From Aurantimonas endophytica (lineage in GTDB: Bacteria; Pseudomonadota; Alphaproteobacteria; Rhizobiales; Rhizobiaceae): a stretch of DNA of 64,000 nt. The DNA lies in the NCBI RefSeq assembly GCF_014196845.1, contig NZ_JACIEM010000001.1, positions 1,488,001-1,552,000 of the forward strand. Direction: 5' to 3'. How positions within the stretch are numbered: the stretch's first letter is position 1; the number at the start of each line of letters is the position of its first letter. The position numbers and the translations under genes were made by a program. Positions 8,962 to 16,828 of the stretch are shown here, one piece after another. The notes under the pieces are model-generated. The model saw nothing but the letters and a program-made list of their open reading frames with translations. It was not told the origin of the DNA and did not search any database.

Positions 8962-9864
8962 CTATTGTTTGAAGCAGTTTTCCCGGTGCCAGCTTAGAAA
9001 GCGGGGGTGCGGGCGATCCGCCAATCGATGTGGTGGCAGCAGATAACCGCTTTTGTTGATCATGCTTCGGACGCTGAAGGGGTCGTTCACCTGCCGCGAC
9101 ACCAGTATCTCAAGATCGTCGGCGATACCGATCAGCCCGCGATCAAACATCCAGTGGGCTGTGCCCGACAGCGCCACCCCGTTGTTGACGACATCGGGCC
9201 CATCCAATTCCACCGGGCGGATGTGGGCTGCTTCGACCTCCGCCCGCCCGCCGCCATTGATCAGCTTCAAACCGGTGATGGCGCATCGCGAGTCGTAGGC
9301 GCGCAAGACAAGCCGCCGGAAGACACGGTCCCGCACTATCCGTGAGCCAATGTATTCGATCCGAGCGCGTTCTTCCTCTTCAGCATATCGGTACGGCGCC
9401 TGCTCATCTTCGAAGCCCGTCTGATTTCGTAAGTCGGTTCGCGGCAGAATATCCGCGTCCATCTCGAATCCGCGCTCCAGAATGCGGTCGAGATCCCCAG
9501 CAGAAATCTGCCGTACCGCTGATTGCGCTCGCCCGGAGATCCGACCCATATCATTCAGCACACCATGCTCGACGACGCCATCCGCGTCGCTGAACGGTAC
9601 GGGGTTCGGGAAATCCAGATAGCTCCCCGGCTCGATCAAGGCGATGTACATTCCAGGCGCCTTGGGGTCGGGAATAACCTCTTGGACCTTCGCGATCGCA
9701 AAATATCCTCGAGTGTCGATCACCTTCCGCGGTTCGTAATAGACGATCCAATCGCCGAGGCATGCACGCACACGACCGAGATACTGACTCGGGAACTGAT
9801 AGCGCTCCGTCGGGCTATCGTCGTAGATCGAATCTGTGCGGTGGATGAAGATGCCGAATGCCAT
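8962..9864 (-). CDS. HNH endonuclease with uncharacterised N-terminal domain
   Basis: 300 aa, convergent with the MoxR operon. The C-terminal ~110 residues match the HNH_2 family: CAITGLKL (C194), EAAHIRP (H214), NNGVAL (N228) and GTAHWMFDRG (H237), the usual ββα-metal nuclease residues. The first ~95 residues (DWIVYYEPRK, RGYFAIAKVQEVIPD, PGSYLDFPNPVPF) look like a β-barrel of the PUA/EVE/SRA modified-base-reader kind; that is inference from pattern, not a firm match. Codon use is visibly less GC-biased than in neighbours, suggesting acquisition. A solitary modification-dependent restriction enzyme is the likeliest role. No methylase lies nearby. Confidence 0.78.
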   Translation of the reverse strand: MAFGIFIHRTDSIYDDSPTERYQFPSQYLGRVRACLGDWIVYYEPRKVIDTRGYFAIAKVQEVIPDPKAPGMYIALIEPGSYLDFPNPVPFSDADGVVEHGVLNDMGRISGRAQSAVRQISAGDLDRILERGFEMDADILPRTDLRNQTGFEDEQAPYRYAEEEERARIEYIGSRIVRDRVFRRLVLRAYDSRCAITGLKLINGGGRAEVEAAHIRPVELDGPDVVNNGVALSGTAHWMFDRGLIGIADDLEILVSRQVNDPFSVRSMINKSGYLLPPHRLADRPHPRFLSWHRENCFKQ

Positions 9865-9971
9865 GCGTCAGTGGATACCGGCAGCGCGGACAAGACCATA
9901 GCTTGCCTTGCAAAAAGAGCAGGTAGAATTGGCCATCGACAGGGAATGTCGGCGCGGGGCTACCGGTCTGA

Positions 9972-10475
9972 CTATCGCCGCGGTCCGACCTTGCCGACGA
10001 GTTCTGCCAGCGCGCCGTCGGCGAGCGGCAGGCCGAGCAGCCGCGAAATATCAACCGGGCCCGGCATGATCACCGAACCGGGCGGCAAAGGGTAGTATCC
10101 GAGCGGCGCGTAATAGGGCGGATCGCCGACGAGGATGACCGAGCGCTCGCCGGCGTCCCGCGCCGCTTCGGCCGCGAGCCGCATCAGCGCCTTGCCGACA
10201 CCGCGGTTCTTGTAGTCCGGGCGGACGGCCAGTGGACCGAGCATCAGCGAGGGCGCCCTGCCGATCGCGATGGGAGTCAGCCGGACCGAGCCGATGATCG
10301 CGCCGCCGTGCTCGGCGACGAAGGACAACGCCGGATCATGAGACGCCATTTCGCGGACCCGCTCCGCCGCGCGAACGAAGCGGCCGGGGCCGAAAGCCTC
10401 GTCGGTGATCGCGGCGATCAGCGGCGCGTGGTCGGGATGTTCCGGCATAAACCGGACGTCGGCGAGATCGAACAT
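9972..10475 (-). CDS. GNAT-family N-acetyltransferase (YhbS-like)
   Basis: 167 aa. The GNAT acetyl-CoA site appears as LGPLAVRPDYKNRGVGKALM (motif A, R/Q-x-x-G-x-G/A), and motif B includes ILVGDPPYYAPLGY, a combination common in YhbS-like acetyltransferases. Substrate unknown. It is monocistronic on the minus strand and divergent from the GST gene across ~290 bp. Confidence 0.85.
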   Translation of the reverse strand: MFDLADVRFMPEHPDHAPLIAAITDEAFGPGRFVRAAERVREMASHDPALSFVAEHGGAIIGSVRLTPIAIGRAPSLMLGPLAVRPDYKNRGVGKALMRLAAEAARDAGERSVILVGDPPYYAPLGYYPLPPGSVIMPGPVDISRLLGLPLADGALAELVGKVGPRR

Positions 10476-10767
10476 GGGCGGGAACCGGATGGTGGCAGGC
10501 CTTGGAGTGCCCGCGCCGGTCCCCTGGACCTGCGGCGAACGACTTCGGTCAGTGCGCGGCAGCGCGCAGCCAGGATCGTCGTCGCAGCAGGATCATCGGA
10601 CGCCCTTTCAGTTGGCGGTGCTGTTACCACCGCATCGCGGGTCGGTCCAGCACCGACCGCAACACGCCACCGGTTGACGATCCGTCACGAACGCCGGGGG
10701 AACGGGAGACCCGATGTCCGGTTAGACTGTAGGACAAGCAAGGCACTGAACAGCGAGAACTGACGCA

Positions 10768-11754
10768 ATGGGACTTCTGGTCGACGGAAAATGGCAGGAT
10801 CAATGGTACGATACCAAGTCGACCGGCGGCAGCTTCGAGCGAACCAAGACGGTGTTCCGGGACTGGATCACGCCGGATGGCGCGCCCGGCCCTGACGGCC
10901 AGAAGGCGTTCAAGGCCGAGGCCGGCCGCTACCATCTCTACATCTCGCTCGCCTGCCCCTGGGCACACCGCACCCTGATCGTGCGCCGGCTGAAGAAGCT
11001 GGAGGACGTTATCTCGCTGTCCGTCGTCGACTACCTGATGGGGGACGAGGGCTGGACTTTCTCCGATCGTCCCGGTGCCATCCCCGACAGCGTGCTCGGC
11101 AAGCAGCGGCTCTACGAGGTCTACCTCGAGGCGGATCCGCAGTTCACCGGCCGCGTCACCGTGCCGGTGCTGTGGGACAAGCAGACCGGTACGATCGTCA
11201 ACAACGAGTCCGCGGAGATCATCCGGATCCTCGACACGGGTTTCGACGAATGGGGCGACGCTTCGGTCGACATCACGCCGGAAGCATTGCTTCCCGAGAT
11301 CGATGCGATCAACGCGATGGTCTATGACAGCGTCAACAACGGCGTCTACAAATGCGGCTTCGCCACCGAGCAGAAGGCCTATGAACGGCCGTTCCACGAA
11401 CTGTTCGAGGCGCTCGACGAGCTGGAGGACCGGCTGTCGCGCCAGCGCTATCTGGTGGCGAGCGAGGCGCCGACCGAGGCAGACTGGCGGCTATTCACCA
11501 CGCTGATCCGTTTCGACGCGGTCTATCACGGCCACTTCAAGTGCAACCGGCGACAGATCGCCGACTATCCGAACCTGTTCGGCTACATGCTCGAGCTCTA
11601 CCAGACGGACGGCATCGCCGAGACGGTCAATTTCGAGCACATCAAGGGTCACTATTATTCGAGCCACCGGATGATCAACCCGACCGGGATCGTGCCGCTC
11701 GGTCCGGATCAGGACCTCACCCGGCCGCACGGGCGCCTGCGGCCGGGCGCCTGA
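10768..11754 (+). CDS. Glutathionyl-hydroquinone reductase (YqjG/ECM4-type GST)
   Basis: 328 aa. Xi-class glutathione S-transferase. Family marks are the N-terminal GSFERTKTVFRDWIT, the active-site CPWAHRTLI with catalytic Cys near residue 63, NNESAEIIR for glutathione binding, and the C-terminal LFTTLIRFDAVYHGHFKCN and YPNLFGYMLELYQ. These enzymes reduce glutathionyl-hydroquinones to hydroquinones using glutathione. Cytosolic. The ~290 bp in front is shared with the divergent GNAT gene; I see no clear operator there. Confidence 0.92.
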   Translation: MGLLVDGKWQDQWYDTKSTGGSFERTKTVFRDWITPDGAPGPDGQKAFKAEAGRYHLYISLACPWAHRTLIVRRLKKLEDVISLSVVDYLMGDEGWTFSDRPGAIPDSVLGKQRLYEVYLEADPQFTGRVTVPVLWDKQTGTIVNNESAEIIRILDTGFDEWGDASVDITPEALLPEIDAINAMVYDSVNNGVYKCGFATEQKAYERPFHELFEALDELEDRLSRQRYLVASEAPTEADWRLFTTLIRFDAVYHGHFKCNRRQIADYPNLFGYMLELYQTDGIAETVNFEHIKGHYYSSHRMINPTGIVPLGPDQDLTRPHGRLRPGA

Positions 11755-11757
11755 CGG

Positions 11758-12219
11758 CTACCAATAGTGGTCGGTCTCGGCCTCGCCGCGCAGCTCCGCC
11801 AGCCGCCGGTGGGTCGCGTCGGTGGTGCCGGGGGGCAGCGCATCGGGGGCGAAGAACCCGGTTTCGGCAATCTCGGCATCGGGCTTCTTGTCGACGGCCT
11901 GACTGAAGGCGCCGCAGCGATAGAGCAGGACATGATCGCGGTTCGAGGCGTTGCGATTGAAGAACACCGAGAAGAGCGCCGGTGGTGCGTCGAGCTCGAT
12001 ATTGCCTTCCTCGAAGACCTCGCGGGTCAGCGCCTCGATGGCCGTCTCGCCGGGCTCGACACCGCCCCCGGGCATGTACCATCCGGAAACGTAAGTATGC
12101 CGGACGAGGAAGATCCTGCCGTCGGGGTCGAAGATCGCGGCGCGGACACCGAGGGTCACGGGCCGCGCAACCAGATGCACGCCGTGCAGCAGCCGGATCA
12201 GCGGTTTCTCGAACAGCAT
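11758..12219 (-). CDS. Nudix hydrolase
   Basis: 153 aa from the ATG at 12219, preceded by GGGAG at good spacing. An upstream in-frame ATG at 12306 would run into the divergent metallophosphoesterase, so I reject it. The Nudix box is complete: GGGVEPGETAIEALTREVFEEGNI (GX5EX7REXXEE). RAAIFDPDGRIFLVRHTY lies before it. Substrate not predictable. It converges on the GST gene, three bases from its stop. Confidence 0.86.
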   Translation of the reverse strand: MLFEKPLIRLLHGVHLVARPVTLGVRAAIFDPDGRIFLVRHTYVSGWYMPGGGVEPGETAIEALTREVFEEGNIELDAPPALFSVFFNRNASNRDHVLLYRCGAFSQAVDKKPDAEIAETGFFAPDALPPGTTDATHRRLAELRGEAETDHYW

Positions 12220-12277
12220 GGATTCTCCCGAGCCGCGAGCCCTACCAATCGCGGCGACTTGAGCTAGGATGGCAGGA

Positions 12278-13246
12278 ATGTTCCGCCTTGCCCATCTCTC
12301 CGACATTCATCTGGGTCCGCTGCCCGCCCTGTCCATCCGGGAACTCGCCTCGAAGCGCGTGACCGGCTACGTCAACTGGCACCGCAATCGTCGACGCGTG
12401 ATGTTCGGCGAAACCCTGACCGACCTCGTCCAGGACCTCAAGCAGGAGGCGCCCGACCACGTCGCGGTGACCGGCGATCTGGTCAATCTCGCAACCCAGA
12501 CGGAGACGATCGCCGCCCGCATCTGGCTGGAGGAACTCGGCCTGCCGCGCGACGTCTCGGTGGTGCCGGGCAATCACGACGCCTATGTGCCGGGCGCCCT
12601 GAGGCGGGCCTACAAGGAATGGCACGAGTACATGCTGGGCGACAATCCGCTGTCGGCCGTGGGCAACTCCTTTCCCTATCTGCGGGTGCGCGACAATGTC
12701 GCGATCTTCGGGGTCTCCACCGCCGAGGCGACGGCGCCCTTCATGGCCACCGGCACGTTCAAGCGCGGCCAGGCGCTGCACCTTGCGCGCCTGCTCGACA
12801 ACTGCCGGGCGACCGGTCACTTCAGGGTCGTGCTCATCCACCACCCGCCGGTTTCCGGTGCGGCGGCCTGGCACAAGCGGCTGATCGGCAAGCAGTTCTT
12901 CTACAAGGTCATTCACGAGGTGGGCGCCGACCTGGTGCTTCACGGCCATACGCATCTCGACACGCTGCACTGGCTGAGGGGACCGGACCACATGGTGCCC
13001 GTCGTCGGCGTGCCCTCGGCAAGCCAGAGCCCAGGGGGCTCGAACCCGGCGTCGCGCTACAATCTCTTCGAGATCGACGGGGGACCGGGCAAATGGTCGC
13101 TCGTCCAGCGGGAACGTGGTGCCCGCAAGGAGGCGCCCGGTATCGACTGGATCCGGGAACACGAGCTGTTGTCGAGCGGTCGGGCCGTCCAGGCAAGACC
13201 GCGCGAGGACGCAAGACCGGCGCGCGAACCGCAGGATGCGGCCTGA
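12278..13246 (+). CDS. Calcineurin-like metallophosphoesterase
   Basis: About 322 aa. The five metallophosphoesterase metal-site blocks are visible: LSDIHLG (D-x-H), VTGDLVN (GD), PGNHDAY (GNHD), VLIHHPP (H) and LHGHTHLD (GHxH). The likely start is the ATG at 12278, with AGGA eight bases upstream; an ATG nine bases earlier has no spaced ribosome site. No signal peptide, so cytosolic. Substrate unknown (phosphoesters, possibly cyclic nucleotides). It is followed by a repeat cluster. Confidence 0.85.
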   Translation: MFRLAHLSDIHLGPLPALSIRELASKRVTGYVNWHRNRRRVMFGETLTDLVQDLKQEAPDHVAVTGDLVNLATQTETIAARIWLEELGLPRDVSVVPGNHDAYVPGALRRAYKEWHEYMLGDNPLSAVGNSFPYLRVRDNVAIFGVSTAEATAPFMATGTFKRGQALHLARLLDNCRATGHFRVVLIHHPPVSGAAAWHKRLIGKQFFYKVIHEVGADLVLHGHTHLDTLHWLRGPDHMVPVVGVPSASQSPGGSNPASRYNLFEIDGGPGKWSLVQRERGARKEAPGIDWIREHELLSSGRAVQARPREDARPAREPQDAA

Positions 13247-13302
13247 GACCCGGCAGATGATGCGACCGCGTTCTTTTCCGCGGTTTCACCTCGAACCAGA
13301 CT

Positions 13303-13645
13303 CCTCTCTCCCCCTTGAGGGAGAGAAAGCGATTTCATCGGCTTAGCGCCGAAGGTGCTAAACGATAGAAATCGCAAGAGAGGGGTATTCGGCTTCCACG
13401 CGCCTCAGCGCCCCCCGGCAAAGTCCCTCGCCCCTCTCTTGCCTTTTCTGCGACTTGGCCCTCGCCTCGGGACCAAGACCGCGAAAAGGCTTTCTCTCCC
13501 TCAAGGGGAGAGAGAGAGCGGATCACCGCTGACGGCGTACCCGTCGACGTCCAGGCTCCCTCTCCCCCCCCTTGAGGGGGAGTAAGCGATTTCATCGGCT
13601 CAGCGCCGCAGGTGCTGAACGATAGAAATCGCAGGAGAGGGGTTT
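13303..13645. repeat. Cluster of three related hairpin repeats
   Basis: The ~340 bp between the metallophosphoesterase gene and the next coding gene hold three versions of one element. Copy A (about 13303-13386) and copy B (about 13556-13643) are direct repeats: CTCTCCCCCTTGAGGG-like ends, then GCGATTTCATCGGC and the matching GATAGAAATCGC arm, then GAGAGGGG. A third unit between them (about 13428-13520) is inverted. It keeps the same ends but has a different central stem (GCCTTTTC with GAAAAGGC). All can fold into long hairpins. They look like dispersed palindromic intergenic elements. No transposase is nearby. Confidence 0.8.
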
Positions 13646-13677
13646 GCGCATCCGCGGTCCGCATCGCCCGCCATCGA

Positions 13678-14301
13678 TCAGCCGATCGAGACGCCCTGGT
13701 AGGAGGCAATGGCAAGCAGGATGCCGGCACCGATGACCACGCCGATCATCAGCCAGGTCAGCGCCACGACGACGTCCGTCGCCCGGCTTTTCTGCGCGGG
13801 CACGCGCAGCGGCTCGTCGCTGACCGCCCGGGCGGGGCGAGCCGGGGTAATCATCCGCTCGTTCAGCCCGTCTTCCGCCGCGAAGGCCTTGTCGCGCTCG
13901 ACGATGCGCTCGGCGACGTAGTCCGTCACCCGGTCGGCGATCACCCGCGCCTCCGCGGCTTCCATGAGAACCACCCGGCCGAGCCGGGTCTCGCGCACCA
14001 GGCGATAGGTCCGCCGGTCGCGCGCCATCATGACGTTGGCGGTACCGTCGACCCACAGGCGCGGATGCATGCCTCCGGAAATGGTGAAATCGAAGAGGTC
14101 CTCGCCCGGCGGCAGTTCATCGAGCAGCGGCTGCAGCTCATCGGCGAGGATCTCCAGGCGGGCACGATCGGCCTCGCGGATGTCGATCACGACGTCGGAG
14201 CGGTGCGCCGCGGCGATCTTCGCCTGCCGCACGGCGTCGGATAGACGTTTCGTGCCCATCAGGGACGCCGCGCTGTCCTTGCCTTCGCCCATCACCGGCA
14301 T
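13678..14301 (-). CDS. Conserved membrane-anchored hypothetical protein
   Basis: 207 aa. A soluble N-terminal two thirds (residues 1-~130) holds DVVIDIREADRARLEILADELQPLLDELP and SGGMHPRLWVDGTANVMMARDRRTYRLV. A basic linker follows, then one strong C-terminal membrane helix (about residues 180-200). That topology (large cytosolic head, C-tail anchor) is what can be seen. I recognise it only as a rhizobial-type conserved hypothetical. Other Met codons at 14292 and 14259 are alternative starts. It stands alone on the minus strand. Confidence 0.7.
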   Translation of the reverse strand: MPVMGEGKDSAASLMGTKRLSDAVRQAKIAAAHRSDVVIDIREADRARLEILADELQPLLDELPPGEDLFDFTISGGMHPRLWVDGTANVMMARDRRTYRLVRETRLGRVVLMEAAEARVIADRVTDYVAERIVERDKAFAAEDGLNERMITPARPARAVSDEPLRVPAQKSRATDVVVALTWLMIGVVIGAGILLAIASYQGVSIG

Positions 14302-14375
14302 CCTCGAATCCGCTTCGTTAACGCGGTCTTCATCTTACCCAGCTTTCCCGGCGGAAGAAACCGCGGCCGTGTCGA

Positions 14376-15161
14376 TCAGTCTGCGGACGCCCGCTTCCCG
14401 TCCGCCACGACGGCCCGGATTACCGCGGCGCAGGCATCTGGCGCTTCCAGCATCGGCATGTGGCCGACACCGTCGAGCCGGTGGAGGGTGAAGCCCGGCG
14501 GCAGACCGGCGGTCTGGGCGATCGGCGTCACAGGATCCTCGCTCCCCCAGATCAAATGGATCGGCCGATGCTTTTCGGCGATCGCCGCCAGCGGGAGGAC
14601 CCCTTGCCCGCCGCCGGCGAACAATTCCTCGAAGATCCGGCGCATGGCCGCCCGACCTTCCGGCGTGCGGTCGCCGCCGGCGGCGACATCCGCTGGTGCC
14701 ACCCAGCCCGGCCCGCCCATGAGGCTGAGGGCCTGTTGCAGATCCTGTCCCTCCGACGCTTCCATCATCGCCCGGATTGGTCCCGTGCCGATCTCCGGCC
14801 CGAAGCCGCCGGGCGACAGCAGCGTGAGCGACGCCACCCGCTCCGGCGCGAACAGGCAGATCAACGCGGCAACGGCACCGCCCATCGAATGGCCGACGAG
14901 ATGTGCCGCGTCGATGCCCCGCTGGTCCAGCTCGCTCAGCACCGCGCGGGCCGCCACCTTCGCCGGGCCCGCGCCCGGGTAATCGAGCGAACGGCCATGG
15001 CCGGGCAGATCGAAGGCGATGGTTCGGCGCCCGATATCGCCGAGCGCGGTGCGCACCCTCGACCAGAGCGCCGCCCGGCCGTCGAAGCCATGCAGGAAGA
15101 CGACCGGGGAGCCCTCGCCTGCGCCTTCCTCCAACCCGAAAAGGCGCGTCGGATCGCTCAC
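14376..15161 (-). CDS. Alpha/beta hydrolase, GTG start
   Basis: 261 aa. Alpha/beta-hydrolase fold: oxyanion HGFDGR, nucleophile elbow GHSMGG (Ser near residue 97), an acidic residue in IWGSEDPVTP and the catalytic His in DGVGHMPMLEAP. The start is a GTG overlapping the stop of the upstream thiamine-diphosphate enzyme (GTGA), so translation is coupled. Substrate unknown. Its position as third gene after leuA and an acetolactate-synthase-like enzyme suggests an acyl or ester intermediate related to branched 2-oxo acids, but this is inference. Confidence 0.85.
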   Translation of the reverse strand: MSDPTRLFGLEEGAGEGSPVVFLHGFDGRAALWSRVRTALGDIGRRTIAFDLPGHGRSLDYPGAGPAKVAARAVLSELDQRGIDAAHLVGHSMGGAVAALICLFAPERVASLTLLSPGGFGPEIGTGPIRAMMEASEGQDLQQALSLMGGPGWVAPADVAAGGDRTPEGRAAMRRIFEELFAGGGQGVLPLAAIAEKHRPIHLIWGSEDPVTPIAQTAGLPPGFTLHRLDGVGHMPMLEAPDACAAVIRAVVADGKRASAD

Positions 15162-16828
15162 CCCGCGGCGTCTCCGGCCGGCGCGAACGGCAGGCGCGCT
15201 GTGGTGGAGATGCGGTCCGGATCGGTTCGCAGATGCACCAGCGCGGGGACACCGGCGGCGAGCGCCGCCTCCATCGCCGCGGGGAACGCGGCGGTCTCGG
15301 TCACCGTGACGCCGTGTCCGCCATAGCTGCGGGCGAGCGCCGCAAAGTCCGGGTTGACCAGGGTCGTCGCCGATGGCCGGCCCGGATAGTGCCGCTCCTG
15401 GTGCATGCGGATCGTGCCGTACTGGCTGTTGTCGACGAGGAGGACCACGACGGCCGCGCCGGCCTGGCAAGCGGTGCCGAATTCCTGCATCGTCATCTGG
15501 AAGCAGCCGTCGCCGGCAAAACACACCACCGTCCGCTCGGGATGGCGCAGCTTGGCTGCAACCGCTGCCGGTAGGCCGTAGCCCATTGAGCCGGATGTCG
15601 GCGCGAGCTGCGCGGCGTGATCGGTGAAGCGATGGTAGCGGTGCAGCCAGCCGGCATAATTGCCGGCGCCGTTGGTCAGCGTGCTTCTTGCCGGCAACAC
15701 CTCTTCCAGATGCGCCATGACGATGTTCATGTCGACGTAGCCCGGCCGCGCCGTGGCGTCGGGTGCGGGCTCCGACCAGGCGAGATAGGCCGCATGCGCC
15801 GCCTCCGCCTCGCCCGACCAGGCGACCGTCGCGGGCGCGGCGAGCTGCGCCGCCTTCCGCGCGAAGGAGACGGGATCAGCGAGGATCGACAGCGCCGGGT
15901 GGTAGAGCCGGCCGAGTTCGGTGTCGTCGGGAAGGACATGGACGAGGCGCTGGCGCGGCGCCGGCACGTCGAACAGCGTGTAGCCCTGGCTCGGCATCTC
16001 GCCGAGCCGCGCACCGATGGCGATGACGAGGTCGGAGGTCGCGATCCGCGCCTTCAGCGCCGGCGAGATGCCGATGCCGACATCGCCGGCATAGTTCGGG
16101 TGCAGGCTCGGAAACAGCGACTGGCGGCGGAAGGAGCAGGCGACCGGCAGGTGGAAATGCGTCGCGAATTCCTCGACGTCGGCGATCGCCCCGTCCGTCC
16201 AGCGCGAACCGCCGAGGATCATGATCGGCGCCTTGGCGCCTTCCAGCATCGCCCAGAGGTCTTCGAGCTTGGACTCGGCCGGATGGATCTCGATCGCCTC
16301 GACGCGGCTCGGAATGTCCGCCGCCGCCTCGCCGGACAATGTGTCCTCCGGCAGGGCGACGACCACCGGGCCCGGCGCGCCGTCGAGGGCCATGCGGAAG
16401 GCCTCGGCGACGAGGTCGGGCAGTTCGGCGACGGTGGTCGCTTCGAACACCGCCTTGGCCATGCCGCCGAACATCTTGTCGTAGTCCACCTCCTGGAAGG
16501 CGCCGCGGCCACGGAACTCGGTCGGCACCTGGCCGATGAAGAGGATCATCGGCGTCAGGTCGTGCGAGGCGACATGCACGCCGGAGGCGGCGTTCGTCGC
16601 GCCGGGGCCGCGGGTGACGAAGACGATGCCGGGCCGGCCGGTGAGCTTGCCGTCGGCCTCCGCCATCATCGCGGCACCGCCCTCCTGCCGGCAGAGGACG
16701 GTGTCGATGCCGCTGTCGACGAGTGCGTCGAGCACCGGGAGATAGCTCTCCCCCGGCACGCAGAAGACGCGGTCGACGCCCTGCGCTTCCAGCGCGCGGA
16801 CGAGAAGGACGCCGCCTTCCGCCATCAT
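15158..16828 (-). CDS. Thiamine diphosphate enzyme, acetolactate-synthase-like
   Basis: 556 aa. All three ThDP-enzyme domains are present: N-terminal Pyr domain with the catalytic Glu in CRQEGGAAMMAEADGKLTG, a central domain (about 190-325), and a C-terminal PP domain with the cofactor motif GDGCFQMTMQE ending in VDNSQYGT. It resembles acetolactate synthase large subunits and related benzoylformate decarboxylase/oxalyl-CoA-type enzymes. No small regulatory subunit gene is adjacent, so it may be a decarboxylase or carboligase other than biosynthetic IlvB. The start overlaps the leuA stop (ATGA); the stop overlaps the hydrolase start. Confidence 0.88.
   Translation of the reverse strand: MMAEGGVLLVRALEAQGVDRVFCVPGESYLPVLDALVDSGIDTVLCRQEGGAAMMAEADGKLTGRPGIVFVTRGPGATNAASGVHVASHDLTPMILFIGQVPTEFRGRGAFQEVDYDKMFGGMAKAVFEATTVAELPDLVAEAFRMALDGAPGPVVVALPEDTLSGEAAADIPSRVEAIEIHPAESKLEDLWAMLEGAKAPIMILGGSRWTDGAIADVEEFATHFHLPVACSFRRQSLFPSLHPNYAGDVGIGISPALKARIATSDLVIAIGARLGEMPSQGYTLFDVPAPRQRLVHVLPDDTELGRLYHPALSILADPVSFARKAAQLAAPATVAWSGEAEAAHAAYLAWSEPAPDATARPGYVDMNIVMAHLEEVLPARSTLTNGAGNYAGWLHRYHRFTDHAAQLAPTSGSMGYGLPAAVAAKLRHPERTVVCFAGDGCFQMTMQEFGTACQAGAAVVVLLVDNSQYGTIRMHQERHYPGRPSATTLVNPDFAALARSYGGHGVTVTETAAFPAAMEAALAAGVPALVHLRTDPDRISTTARLPFAPAGDAAG

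Noticed and set aside
13296-13660. Several short frames across the hairpin repeats
   Set aside because: Their translations repeat because the DNA repeats; no start signals, and the DNA pattern explains them.
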